NCBI GenBank assembly: GCA_031772625.1
Contig: CM062815.1
Coordinates: forward strand, 918,250,979-918,314,978
Direction of reading: 5' to 3'
Source of the DNA: Pinus tabuliformis
Taxonomy: Eukaryota; Streptophyta; Pinopsida; Pinales; Pinaceae
Length of the DNA stretch: 64,000 nucleotides
Part shown: piece by piece, positions 34,322 through 46,062 of the stretch
Position numbering within the stretch: position 1 is the stretch's first letter
How the letters are laid out: every line of letters starts with the position of its first letter
The notes under the pieces: generated by a model
The model's database searches: none
What the model was told of the DNA's origin: nothing
What the model saw: only the letters and a program-made list of their open reading frames with translations
Position numbers and translations under genes: made by a program

Positions 34322-35948
34322 CATTAGGGGCAGATTTTTATTGAATTTTTGGTGGACTTTTGCTTATGTAAACTATGCTAAACTTCGAGCTTATTTCTTG
34401 TGACAGTTTCATGTAATTTTGCTAAGGTTTTGAAATAAAGATGGAATCCTTTTTGAGCTAGCACTGAGTTACCTCAAATAGATGAAGCTCTTAGTTTAGG
34501 GCCCAATCCAAGTAGCCATGCTCCTCTTTACTTGTATTTGTATGTTTATTTCAATTGTAGACTAGTTTTCTGTTAGAAGTATTTTTTTTATGGTTAAGAA
34601 TAGGTTGCTTTTGATGAGTCTGTAGTTTGCTTCCATTTTTTCTTTCTGTAGTAGGTTGAACAGTGATAAAAAAATATTCAAAAGGATAGCAACAGTGCCT
34701 TGGCCTCTCTTCCTCCATTTGGGACCATGAGTTGAGGCAAAGGCCCTCTTGCTGCCCCAAAAACATAGATTTTCCTCATGCATAGGACTTCTAGTGTTTA
34801 CAACTTTCTAGTGGTTAATAGTCTAGTTTTGCTTTGCGTCAGAATTTCTCCATCATGCTCACTTCCTGATTTACGATAGTCTTCTTTCATGATTTTAGCA
34901 GTTATCAACATTTCTTTCCATATATCATAGTTTAGACTATTTTGATGCAAAACTCTGTTTTCCTAGATGCACTCATTTCCTTGCTTTCTTGATCTCCTTG
35001 GTTGAATGTCAGTTGTGATTTGTAGCAGATCTCTTATAGCAGTAGGCCAGCCTATCAGCCATCCCATCCTCCGTCAGATCCATGCCTTGTAGGTCACCCA
35101 AGTCTCCCCTTAATTCTGCCTTAATTTTTTGCATTTTCCATAGAACTTCTTCCTCTTTCCTTGAGCAAATCCAATCATATTTCTCTCTCCTGATGATTCT
35201 TAGTGGACCATAGGTGCCCTAACACCTCATTCCAACCTTCATTCACTCTCACACCCTCAAAACAGTGAAAACGGCTCTCGGCCTCCTCCTGTAGGCCTCC
35301 TGTAGAACGTTGTTTCTCCTCTTGTAGATTTCCTGTGTCCTCCTGTAGGCTTTCTTTTAAAGGCCGAGTGTGGGAAAAGCCTCTAGAAGGCCACTTGAGA
35401 CCTCCTAAGACCCATCCTACATCCTCTCAAGTACCAAAACCGCCCTCCAATGCCACCTATTCGCTACCACACTCACACACAATAAATTATATGCATGTCA
35501 AATTCACATATACATAAAAATCCAAAAACATGTTTTTTGCTTATTTACTTCTAGAAATAGCACAGTTAGATTTTGTTTACTCTCTTGAATAGATAATGGC
35601 ATTTCTTTCATGATTTTCATAGCACTTTCTGCAAAAGTAGGATTAGTTGGTTAGTTAGGGTTTACTAGGTTTGCTTTACAATTCAAACTTTCTCCTTTCT
35701 GCAGTTAGAATAACATCTATCTTTCTTTTCCTCTCATCACATATAGAGCTTCTTCTGGAATCCATAGAAGTTAGCTTGAGCTCCTAGTGATCTTGCGCCG
35801 GCTGACCAAGTGACAACCTGTAGTGAGAACTAGTACTTTTGCATACAGCATCGACACTTCCAAGTTTGTTACGAACTACCGGGTTGATAAGAGTAAAGTA
35901 GGCAGCCCAGGAGTTGTAGCATTATTGCTACAATAATGGTGCTCACCA
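34322..35948 (+). repeat. 5' LTR of element H, right part
   Basis: Continues 19381-19838 after G and its duplicated GGCCT. Aligns with 46522-48183 and 48630-50296. It contains a run of CTCCTGTAG words (35286, 35297, 35340, plus variants) and ends GGTGCTCACCA. Confidence 0.93.
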
Positions 35949-35953
35949 ATTTT

Positions 35954-35971
35954 TGGCACCGTTCCCGGGGA
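35954..35971 (+). promoter_or_regulatory. Primer-binding site of element H
   Basis: TGGCACCGTTCCCGGGGA follows the LTR end after a 5-base spacer. It resembles the TGGCGCCGTTGCCGGGGA sites of Athila-type elements, which I associate with tRNA-Asp from memory. Confidence 0.8.
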
Positions 35972-36039
35972 AGCGTCAAAGTATTATGTGATTACTTCTT
36001 TCTTCTATTTCCTATTGCAACATTCTGCTAATAGTTTAT

Positions 36040-36205
36040 TTCAGCGAAAGTCGATTAGTCATTCCTTTTCCTTCAGTTCAACATTTCCTTTCTTTCATCT
36101 TCAATTCTACAAATTTCATTTCAACAAAAGTAGATTATTCATTCCTTTTTCTTTAGTTCTGCATTTCCTTGCTTTCCTCTTCAATTCTACAAATTTCATT
36201 TTAGT
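36040..36205 (+). repeat. Tandem duplication in the leader of H (about 79-bp unit)
   Basis: Two adjacent units share TCATTCCTTTT(C/T)CTT(C/T)AGTTC and CTTCAATTCTACAAATTTCATTT. They lie between the primer site and the gag start. The leader 35972-36300 is otherwise T-rich and non-coding. Confidence 0.8.
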
Positions 36206-36300
36206 TAGTTGCAATTTGTTTGGTTCAATCAATTTCAGTTTTGCAGGTACCATTAGTGTGGGAAAAAGAAACAAAAAACCAATAAAAAAGATTTCATTTC

Positions 36301-37800
36301 ATGCCTCGTAGGAATAGAGATAACTCAGGAAAAAAAATTCCGAACACCCCCACTACTTCCCACAGCCATCCTTCTCTCTTCTTGATCGGCAGCTGCGATC
36401 AAGAAGATCCCTTAGGTGAATAGCCAGACATATTTGAAAAACCTATAGGGGAAGAAGAAGAAGAAAACATTCCTTTGGAGCCAATGGCTGAAAACAGAAA
36501 TGCTAAAGGTAATGAAGAGAGAATAGAGGGTACCTTTCCCATTCGGGAGACCAATGGGGACACCAAAATGAACAATATAAGCCCTTCTGCCCTACCTCAT
36601 TTCCATGGTCTGACTACAGAAGATCCTGACACCTTTTTGTTTGAGTTTGTTGTTATCTGTCGAACTTATGACTATGAAGAAGATGAGCAAAAGTTGAAAT
36701 TGTTCCCTTCTACTCTCAAGGATGCAACACTACGCTGGTTCATGGGATTACTTGGCAATAGCATCAAAACTTGGGCTCAGATGCAGCAAGCCTTTAACAA
36801 CAAGTATCGAGACTATTGTAGGTCAAAAGATACCAAAGAAGAAATCTTCCGAATGACCATAGGAAGTGATGAGTCCCTGGAAGACTATGGAGAAAGGTTC
36901 CAGCTTAGTTACAAAAGGGGCAGGTGTACACTTGACCCTGAGTCTCTGAAGTTGCTCCTACTTAGGGGAATTCGGGAAGATCTTTTAGATACCCTCCATC
37001 GATTGGCAGGGGGAGACATCTACCAACTATCCTATGAGGACATAAAGACTATTTTTAGAAATCATTCTAGAGTAGCCAGAAAGAAAGGTAGGGGGAGTCA
37101 ACCCATAGCCAGTACCTCCTCCTCTAACACATCCATTAAAGGAGAAATTGGAAACATGCTGGAAGACTTCAAGAGTGAGATGCTGCAGACTCTTGCCATG
37201 CAAATGGATACCTTACATATCAAAAGGAAACAAGAGGAAGCAGAGAGGGCTTTGGCCATTTTTTTCCCTAGATGCACGAGGAGGCATCCTAGGAATGAAT
37301 GCCCATTGAACTCTATAGAAGTTTGCTCATTCTGTGAAGAAAATCATTCTACAAACAAGTGCCCTTCCTTGCCTGGACTTAAAGCTGTATACCAAGGGGC
37401 TGAGGGAGCCATTGAACAACTCTATTACATAAACCAAAGGAGGCTGCATCAACCTAGACCATACCAACAGGGGATGCAAGGGAGATATCAGGCATACTAT
37501 AACCCCAACCAAGTCACTTACATACCTTCTTACAGCCCCCCTGCTCATCCTTCTTGGTCCACGCCCCCTCCTTGGTCGTTCACATCTCAATATCATGCCC
37601 AACTAGCCACTCATTCATTTCAATCCTATGCTCAGCCGCAGCCTCAGTGGAATGCATCTCATCAGGGGTGGAGGCCCCAATACAACTCTCCTCCCACTCT
37701 TTTGCCTCCACCACTTGCCCAACCACAACTGTTACCTCCTGATCCACCAAATCAACCCCAAATGCTTTCCCATCCAAATCTGAAACTTAACAACAAATAG
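36301..37800 (+). pseudogene. gag: Gag of element H with amber codons
   Basis: ATG at 36301 (MPRRNRDNSGKK) begins a frame that runs to 37797, broken by TAG at 36421-36423 and ended by TAG at 37798-37800, after which the same frame continues into protease. The core Gag domain is clear: FHGLTTEDPDTFLFEFVVIC, then LKDATLRWFMGLLGNSI, LEDYGERFQLSYKR and GIREDLLDTLHRL. A zinc knuckle CSFCEENHSTNKC (C-x2-C-x3-H-x4-C) lies near 37325-37365, typical of Athila-like Gag. The C-terminal part is Pro/Gln/Tyr-rich. The capsid function is known for the family. This copy needs readthrough to be full length. Confidence 0.88.
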
Positions 37801-40800
37801 GCTCAGCAAGTGTATATTGGGGAACCATCATGCCCAACTTATGTTGTGGAGATTCAGGAAATTAACTTACGATCTAGGAAAGTTCTCCCATATAGCCATC
37901 CTCCACCTAGGGAGGTTGAGGAATATAAAGAGGAAAGAGAACCTAAAGAAAATCCACCCTTTCCTGAGAGACTATCTACAACAATCCAGCCTACCCCAGA
38001 AGAAACTGAACTCCTGGGAGAATTGAAACATTTATGTGTGAAGATACAGCTTCTCCAAGCCATAAAATATGTGCCTATCTACAATAGGTTGATCAAAGAG
38101 AAGTGCTTTAGGCATGCAGGAAGGAGCAAGAGAGATGCCCCAACCATCAATGTCATAGGACAACCATTTGACTTGGTGTTAGGGCAGGTAATCTTTCCAA
38201 AATATCTAGACCCTGGAAGCCCAGTAGTTGATGTCCGCCTCAGTGGCACTATGATCCCACACACCTTGATCGATCTGGGAGCTACCATTAATGTGATGAC
38301 AAAGGACACAATGCTCAAAGTCAACCTCCAGGGCTCCTTCAAGAAGACCACGACTATGCTACAACTTGCAAACCGCTCCACCATGAACCCTGAGGGGATT
38401 GTGGAAGATGTGACGGTCTCCATTGATTCTTGGGAATACCCTACTGATTTCTTAGTTCTCTAGCCAAAGGAAAATCTCACTGGATATCCTCTCATTCTGG
38501 GAAGACCCTGGTTGGCTACTGCCGATGCCTACATCAGCTTTCGAGCTGGGAACATGACCATAAGAATGGGCATATGTCCAAGTAGTTAATCCTATATCCT
38601 CCTGCCCAACCCTTGCTAGAACATGATCTACCTCTTTAGTAGGAGGAGGAAGATGAGGATGAAGTCTATTCTGCACTGCTTTATGCATTAGAAATTGCCA
38701 TGGGGGGGAACTGCAAGATGAGGATGATATAATTGAAAATCTGATTAAGAATCCACCTCCCAGTGTATCACCATTAGAGGACATAGTAAGAGAAACCCAA
38801 AACAACCCCTCAATGGATCTCTGCATGACTAACTCCACTCCTCTCCACGTTAAGAATATAGAGTTTGGCCTAGAAAGAACCTTGAAAATCAATCCATCGC
38901 TATCCAATTCCCAGGAGAAGGAACTGTGTAGCCTGCTGAGAAAACATCTAGATGCCTTTGCCTGGAACTATAAGGAGATGAAAGGACTGCACCCTTCAAT
39001 ATGTACTCATCATATATACATCAAGGAGGATTGCAAGCCAGTTAGGCAGCCTCAAAGGAGGATGAACCCAGCACTTAAAGATATTGTTAAAGAAGAACTG
39101 CAGAAATTGCTTGATACAGGATTCATCTATTCCATCTCTGATAGTGAATGGGTCTCTCCTTTGGTGCTAGTGCCCAAGAAAAATAGAAAATGGAGAATCC
39201 GTGTCGATAATCAGGAACTGAACAAAGCCACTAAAAATGACCATTTTCCTTTACCTTTCATAGATCAAGTGTTAGACGGTCTGGCAAGGAAAAAGTTTTT
39301 CTCTTTCTTAGATGGGTTTAGCGGGTACAATCAAATTCAAATCAGTCCGGAAGACCAAGATAATACCACTTTCACTTGTCCTTGGGGTACCTTTGCATAT
39401 CAAGTCCTTCCTTTTGGGTTGTGTAATGCTCCAACCACTTTCCAAAGAGCGGTATTGAGTATATTCTCTGAATTAGTTCATGATGCAGTAGAGATATACA
39501 TGGATGACTTTACTCCTTATGGTTCTGACTTTCAGGAAGCTTTATATAACCTAGGAAAAGTTCTAGACAAATGTATTGAGATGAACCTATCCCTTAGTTC
39601 GGAGAAATGTGAATTTTTGATGGTTGAAGGGACCGTGTTAGGTCATGCAATATCTCATCAAGGACTACAGGTGGACCCCAACAAAATTGCCATCATCCAA
39701 AGGGTCCCACCTCCTCAAAATGTGAGAGATGTCAGAAGTTTCCTAGGCTTAGCTAGGTATTACAGGAGATTCATTAAAGATTTCAGCAAGCTAGCCTCTC
39801 CTTTGTTTGGCCTCTTAGGCAAAGATGTCCAGTTCTTATAGTCAGAAAATTATCAAGAAGCCCTAGATACCTTGAAGAGCAAGCTCATGACTAGCCCAGT
39901 TCTAATAGACCCAAACTGGGCCCTACCTTTTCACATTCACACTGATACCTCGAACAAAGCAATAAGAGCAGCCTTAGGACAAATTGATGAAAAGTTACCT
40001 TATGCTATATACTTTATAAGCAAAACCTTGTCAAAGGCAAAGTTAAACTATAAAGTGACCGAGAAGGAGCTCCTAGCTGTTGTGCATTCCTTAAACAAAT
40101 TCAGACATTATATCACAGGCTATCAAGCCTTTATGCACACTAATCATGTTGCAATTAGATATTTAATAAACAAGCCAGATGTAAATGCTCACATTATTAG
40201 ATGGTTTCTTTTACCACAGCAGTTTGATTTGACCATTATTGATAAGCCTGGTAAAGAAAATGTTGTTGCTGACTTTTTGTCTAGAGTAAATTTGCCTGCA
40301 GGAGAAGAAGGAATGGTGGATGACCAAATGCCAGATGAACATCTATTTGCTATCTCAGTACTCTCTCCATGGTTTTCTAATAAACCAAACTACTTGGTTT
40401 CAGCATAGTTCCCACCACACCTGTCCTCAAAAGAGAAGAGCAAGATAGTAAGGAAAAGTGCCCCTTTCACCTGGATTGGGGGAAATCTCTTCAAACTTGG
40501 TGCAAATAAGATCTTGAGAAGATGTGTCAGGGAGGAGGAAGTCTTTGACATCATTCTGACCTGTCATGATGGGTCTTGCGGAGGTCATTTTGCAGCAAAG
40601 AGAACTTCTTTCAAGATACTACAAGTAGGCTACTACTTGCCCACTCTTCATCAGATGTGAGGAGATATACCAGCCAGTGTGATCAGTGTCAGAGGATGGG
40701 GAAACCTACTCCAAAGGATGAGATGCCCATGCAACCTCAAGTGACCTTTGAGCCATTTGAGAAGTGGGGTATGGACTTTGTTGGGCCTATCAGCCCTCCT

Positions 40801-41700
40801 TCAAAGTAGAAACAATACATCATTGTGTGCACCGATTACCTGACGAAGTGGGAAGAGACAAAAGAAATCAAAGCAATGATAGAGGAAAAGGTAGTTGAAT
40901 TTTTGAGAGAGAACATATTCTACAAGTTCGGGTATCCAAGAGAGTTGGTCACAGATCAAGGTAGTTAGTTCACTTCCAATTTGATTGAAGACATGCTCAC
41001 ACATCATAGGATCAAGCACAGGACTTCCACCCCTTACCGTCCACAAGCCAATGGGTAGGTGGAGGTCACCAACAGAGCATTGGAAGGGATCCTGACCAAG
41101 GTAGTGAGCAGCAATAGAAAAGATTGGGCAGACAAATTAATTGTGGCCACTTGGGCCTACAACACAACATGGAAGACCACCATAGGGTTCACACCCTATG
41201 AGCTGGTCTATGGGAAGAAGTCTTTGTTTTCAATAGAATTTGAATTCAACACCCTGATAATGGCAGCTCAGCTGGACCTAGACCTCAGCCATGCACAGAA
41301 AGAAAGATTACTTCAGGTCAATGAATTGGATGAACACAGAATGTAGGTCCTTCTCCATACAAAGGTAGTTCAACTTCAGAGAAAGATATGGGATGACAAA
41401 AATATCAAGTAGTAGTAATTCCAAGAGGGATATTGGGCACTACTCTATGACTCAAGATACAAATATTTCAAAGGCAAGCTAAGGACAAGATGGTTGGGAC
41501 ACTACACTATCAAGAAATGCAATGATAATGGTTCAGTTCTGATCAAGACCATTGATGATGAAGCCATCCCCATGCTTGTCAATGGACACTGGTTGAAAGT
41601 CTACAAGAAATCCCTCTCCAAGCAAGAATTCATTGAAGATTTGAATAAGACAGTGATGGTAGTGGAGCATGTCTTAGCCTCCACTTCGTGGACTCACTGA
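37801..41700 (+). pseudogene. pol: Pol of element H: protease, RT, RNase H, integrase
   Basis: Protease: HTLIDLGATINVM near 38265-38300 (DLGA active site of Athila relatives) and LILGRPWLATADAY. RT: FFSFLDGFSGYNQIQIS (39295), FGLCNAPTTFQRAV, IYMDDFTPYG (near 39495; YMDD catalytic pair). RNase H: FHIHTDTSNKAIRAALGQ (39930) with the first Asp, and EKELLAVVHSL. Integrase: CHDGSCGGHF and CDQCQ zinc-binding residues, WGMDFVGP, LVTDQGS and NG-stop-VEV holding the D,D,E triad. Frameshifts occur near 38560-38720 and 40655. Stops: TAG 38461, 38637, 38640, 39839, 40406, 40807, 40966, 41056, 41344, 41410, 41413 and TAA 41416. Two fall in the nearly invariant DQGSQF and NGQVE motifs. Natural end is TGA 41698-41700. 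Confidence 0.88.
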
Positions 41701-43573
41701 AGAACAAGAAAAAATAAAGAAATAAGGACTCAAGTGAAAACCTCCATGAGGCGCTTGAGTCCCATCATTGGGTTGACAACCTCTTCCGAGGTAGCCCAGT
41801 GATGTCAAAAAAAAAAGAAAAAAAAAGGAAAAAATAAGATCCCTAGGTGAAAACCTCCCTTGGAGGTACCCAGGGCAGGCAATTAGCGTGAAAACCTCCT
41901 TGAGGCACCCTAGTTGTTTTCAAAAAAAAAAAAAAGGAGAAAGGAAAATGAATTTTCATTTGCATTGTAGTTTTACAGGAGGACTACATGAAGCAGCAGA
42001 AGGTGCCAAGGGAACCTTGGAACCAACATCAGCACCTATCCTACCTTCCCACACCTTCCTCCATCATTCTTGGCATTTTTTTCACCTCACTGTGCTTCTT
42101 TTTCAAAAACTGTCTTCTACAGGAGGCTCTGTGTTTTCTACATGAGGCTCCTGTACGAATTACAGAGAGCCAGAAATAGATATAAAAGGCAGTTTGAGGG
42201 ACAGGGAAGCTTCATGAGGAGTCTATAAATCCTCCTATAGTCTTCAAACCTCTTTGCCATCATCTTCAAGCCTGCATCACAACCCAAAAAATCATTCTTC
42301 TTCTTGTCCAAGAAAAACATAGAAAAAAACAGTTTGCATGAAAAGAAAAAAGAAAACAAAAAGTAAAAGAGGAAGAAACACCATCCACCTCGCCTGAAGC
42401 CTACCTATTACCTCTCCATCTCTTTTTACATTTCTCGCATAATCCTCACTACTCCAAGCACAGAAAGAAGCTGAAGTTTCAAGGGTAGAAGCAGCTACAG
42501 GAGCTCCTATAGGAATTCCTGTAGCCGTTGATCCCATTAAAATTAAACATCAGCAACAAGAAAGTGCAAACATGAGGGTTCAAGAAGACACCTGAAGCTC
42601 AGATCTAGCCAGAAAAGAATTTGCACAAGACACAACCACACATCAGCAAGCAGACAACATGCACCAAAAGAAAAAAAGGCATGCAACAAAGAAAGAGAGC
42701 CACAACACCTCATAGCAAATGCATTCGAATCTTAGGTAAGTAACTAACCCACTCCTCTATTTGCATTTGTGTAATTAGAAGGCATGCAACATCAATGAGA
42801 TGATTGAGGTTGAACGAGGGAGAGGTGGCCAGTTAACTTGGCCACCTTCATCTAGTTGACTCCACTCATCCGAAGATGTCACCCACACGTGCGCACAGTC
42901 AACTCAAGAAAAATGTCAAGGACAGGTAGTGGAGGAAGTGTGAACTTTGATGCCATCATAGGGGATGATTACGAGGAAAGGGCCATGATGAAAAGGTAGG
43001 TGGGGACCAATGGTCTGAATATGGCCAATGTACATTTTTGATAGCTCACCCTCCATCATCGGAAATTTCCATAAAGGGAAATAAATACTCCTCAGCGAGC
43101 ACTCTCACCACCTTTTCTTTCATTCTCTCCTCAAAACTCTGCTCCTCCAATCCCATCATGCCCCCACAGCCTCGTAACCATCATTCTCCATTGATATCTC
43201 CATTATTCCTAATTTTGGTGTTTTCTATAGGAGCACTTACAGGTTCTACAGGAGAAACTACAGGAATTCTACAGGAGGGGCAACAGTCTTCTACAAGAGA
43301 GCCAAAGAGTTGTTTTGAAGGGAGAAAACATGGGTTTTAGCACGATTCTCAGGCTGAGGAGGTAGGTTCCATGCATACCCCCATTGGATATCAAAATATG
43401 AAAATAGTGGTTTAAATTCAAGGATGAAATCAAGCCTTTAAGTGGAGGAAATACATCAAAAAAAATTCTGCTTATTTCTTTAAAAAAAAACGCAGTCTCT
43501 TTGTTTCTATGTTTTTCTTCAAAAATTGTTGTCCCCATCTCCAGATTTGGTTTTCCAAAGAAGCATAAACAAA
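41701..43573 (+). other. Spacer between pol and the third ORF of H
   Basis: Non-coding. It holds three GTGAAAACCTCC(A/C/T)TG(A/G)GG repeats (near 41735, 41849 and 41889) separated by A-rich tracts. It also holds a TATA box (42181-42189), a 32-base near-palindrome (42494-42525), repeated CTACAGGAG words, and a strong 5' splice site CTTAG|GTAAGTAAC at 42735/42736. T-rich stretches ending in TAG or CAG (for example near 43230) could be acceptors. Confidence 0.6.
42181..42189 (+). promoter_or_regulatory. Candidate internal promoter (TATA box) for the third ORF of H
   Basis: GATATAAAAGGCAG is a near-consensus plant TATA box. It lies 480 bp after the pol stop and about 550 bp before a strong splice donor. 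It could drive a separate spliced RNA for the downstream ORF; this is inferred from position only. Confidence 0.4.
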
Positions 43574-46062
43574 ATGATAGGAGGTTTTATGAGGAAGGAG
43601 ACCACCATCTCTTCCAAGCTCCGTGCACATCCCCAAGTAGTGGACATATTCACAAGAGCAAATTGGATGAACTTTTTTGAGAAATTTTGAGGGTTTGATG
43701 AGGAAATAGCTCAAGAATTTTCCCACTCTTTGGTCCCTCACACTAGAACACATGCCACTGTCACCTTTGGAGGTCTTTCCATGGAGATAACCCCTAAATT
43801 TATCAGTAGGGTCACTACCCTTCCTCTTGGGCTACCTTGGAATAAGGATGAGAAACCAATAGGCCAAACTGCAAAGAAAAACTTTTTCCAAAACAATGAA
43901 ACCCTTGTAGAGGATAAAAATGGCATTAGAAGGGCTAGCTTAGCATATCCTTGGGATGAGGTCAGCTACCAAATAATAAAATATGTTTCCTGTGAGGGGA
44001 TGTATAACATTTTCTATGGTTACCACTTTAGAAACCTTCATGAATTAAGGTATGGGATGGACACTCCAGCACCTCAGAGGCTCAACATCCCCTACTTCCT
44101 CCTGCAGTCTCTCATTGACTCCAGTACTAAAGTTCAAGCAGGAACTCAGAGTAGCTAGCTCACCATGGGTTAGTCAAAATTTTGGTGGAAGAAGCTCTCC
44201 ATACATTTACACTCCCCATAACATGGGAAATCTTATGAAACATGACAGTAGAGGATGACATAAAGACCCTAACTTATGATATCAATCCTACTAGCAGTGA
44301 GGAGGAAGAGTAGAAAGGGGGAGAAGGTGAAGCAATTGGTGACCTAGCAGGACAAGAAGGGAAGAAGGAAGAAACTAAGATAGAGGAGGAGAATGCTGAA
44401 GAAACAGAGACAAAAATAGACAGAAGGAGGAGAGAAAGAGGCAAAAAAGACATAACAATAAGAAGTGTCCCCTAAGACTCTAGAAAGAGAGGCAGCAACT
44501 GCACTCACTGCCCTCAGTACACCAATCAAGCCAAAGCAAAAGAGGAAAAGGAAGACCCCTATGTATTTCAGGGCTAGGAAGAGCATAAGAATCAAAACAG
44601 GGAAACCTCAACCTTCTTCAAAAGTACCAATTATAATTGAAGACTCACCCTCTGCTCAAGGAAAAGTATCCGCTTCTAAGGCACCTATCACATATGAAAG
44701 GGGGACTCCTAGATCTCCTACATGGAAAGAAAAGGTAGAACTACAGGACCCAAAAATAGTCCTACAGGAGGCCCAGACAGTTCTATAGGAGACACTGTCA
44801 AGACTACAAGAGACCCAGAAACTTGAGGAAGGATGGAAGGATAGCCACAAGTAAAGGGGAAAGAAATAGCACTACAAGAACCTGATCCCCAACCTAGTCT
44901 TGCTCCTACTACAATCTCCTTGAGGGAGGAAGGATAATTATACAAAAATTTGCAATTCCACTATTCTTTGAATTAGAGAAAGAGAGAATAAGAACACATA
45001 GGTGGATGAAAATAGCCAAATCCAAGGGAGTTGAGGATATTGGCCATATGGAGAACAATCTCAGAGAAATGGGTAGAGAGTTGACTGCTCTCAGAGACAG
45101 GGAAGCAATTAGAAGAAGCCAACTTGAAACAGAAAATGAATTGCTAAGGAGGAAACTGCAAGAGAAAGAGACCCAACTGGCATGCATGTCTAACTTATCC
45201 ATGGAGGCATTGCAATGTAGAACCAACAAAATCCTATGGCCTATATCTCAAGGACCAATGGTTTCAATTTCAGATAAAGACTTTGGCACAAAGAGGCACA
45301 ATGACTTTCCAAGATTACAGGAAATTTATGGACCTGTGTGACCAAAGAACATCAGAGAATAAGGAAAAGATGGAAGAATTATACTTACATAACATGGCCC
45401 TCATAGACATGAATGTGTGGAACCCCAATGCCAGGCTAGGGGACCTGCAACTAATGGCCATGGACTCATGGATGAACCATGAAGAGTTGAGGGCAACAAA
45501 AATAAGAAGGTTGATGATAAAGGAGCAGAATGAGCCATTAATGATCAGAACTGAGCCATCAAACCCCATGGCACTCATCAACACACATAACCTGCTTGCC
45601 AATAATCCTCAGATTTCCCCTAGATATATAAGTGATTAGGCACAAGCCATTGCACACTTTGAGGATATGGAAAGGCTACTTGGGGATGACTATGTGCATG
45701 CATGTATGAGGAAATGGAACACCTTACCACACAGTCTGTATATCAGGGAATATCATTCCCCAATAAGGATGAAGGAGGCATTAAGGAGAGTGCCAATGTA
45801 TAACCGCTCCATGCAGATGCTGAAGGTCAATTGGATTGGCCTCAAATTGAGTCCCCTAATGCTGCTAGGCATGCTGGAAGGTAGAAGAGAAGAAGAAGAG
45901 TAGGAGTAGTGGCAAGAGATAGACAGGAAGGCATGATTCTATGACAAGGAAGAGGAGACCACATTAGAATCATGGGATGTTAGGGAGGCCACCAGGGCCA
46001 TAAAAGATGAGGAGATGGATTAATTTGCTCAGAGGATGAGCAACACTTTCAATAGGGGGTGA
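43574..46062 (+). pseudogene. Third ORF of H, Athila-type ORF downstream of pol
   Basis: From ATG 43574 (MIGGFMRKET) a series of in-frame or shifted segments runs to TGA 46060-46062, which touches the LTR start. The N-terminal part reads VVDIFTRANWMNFFEKF, then TVTFGGLSMEITPKFISR and, in another frame, LAHHGLVKILVEEALHTF. This layout matches the ATHILA ORF family as I remember it. A Glu/Lys-rich stretch (44280-44460) and a probable coiled coil (about 45006-45200, LTALRDREAIRRSQLETEN) follow. Stops include TGA near 43687, TAG 44156, TAG 45901 and 45907; there are at least three frameshifts. The function of this protein class is unknown; some authors call it env-like. Confidence 0.6.
46051..46062 (+). 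promoter_or_regulatory. Polypurine tract of element H
   Basis: AATAGGGGGTGA precedes the LTR start TGATGAGCCCC at 46063. The third ORF's TGA stop lies in it. Confidence 0.8.

Noticed and set aside
35335..35517. Small frame SFKGRVWEKPLEGHLRPP in the H LTR, repeated near 47547 and 62627
   Set aside because: The similarity is just LTR homology; the copy near 49700 is frame-broken, and no start or domain is shared.
36301..41700. Reassigned genetic code (TAG/TAA read as Gln)
   Set aside because: The pattern fits, but the element set is clearly plant, TGA also occurs as a premature stop in A and in H's third ORF, and natural stops are mixed. C-to-T decay at Gln codons explains it without a new code.
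41811..41945. Poly(A) tails of LINEs or SINEs
   Set aside because: The A-runs lie inside the H interior, have no preceding LINE or SINE body and no flanking duplication.
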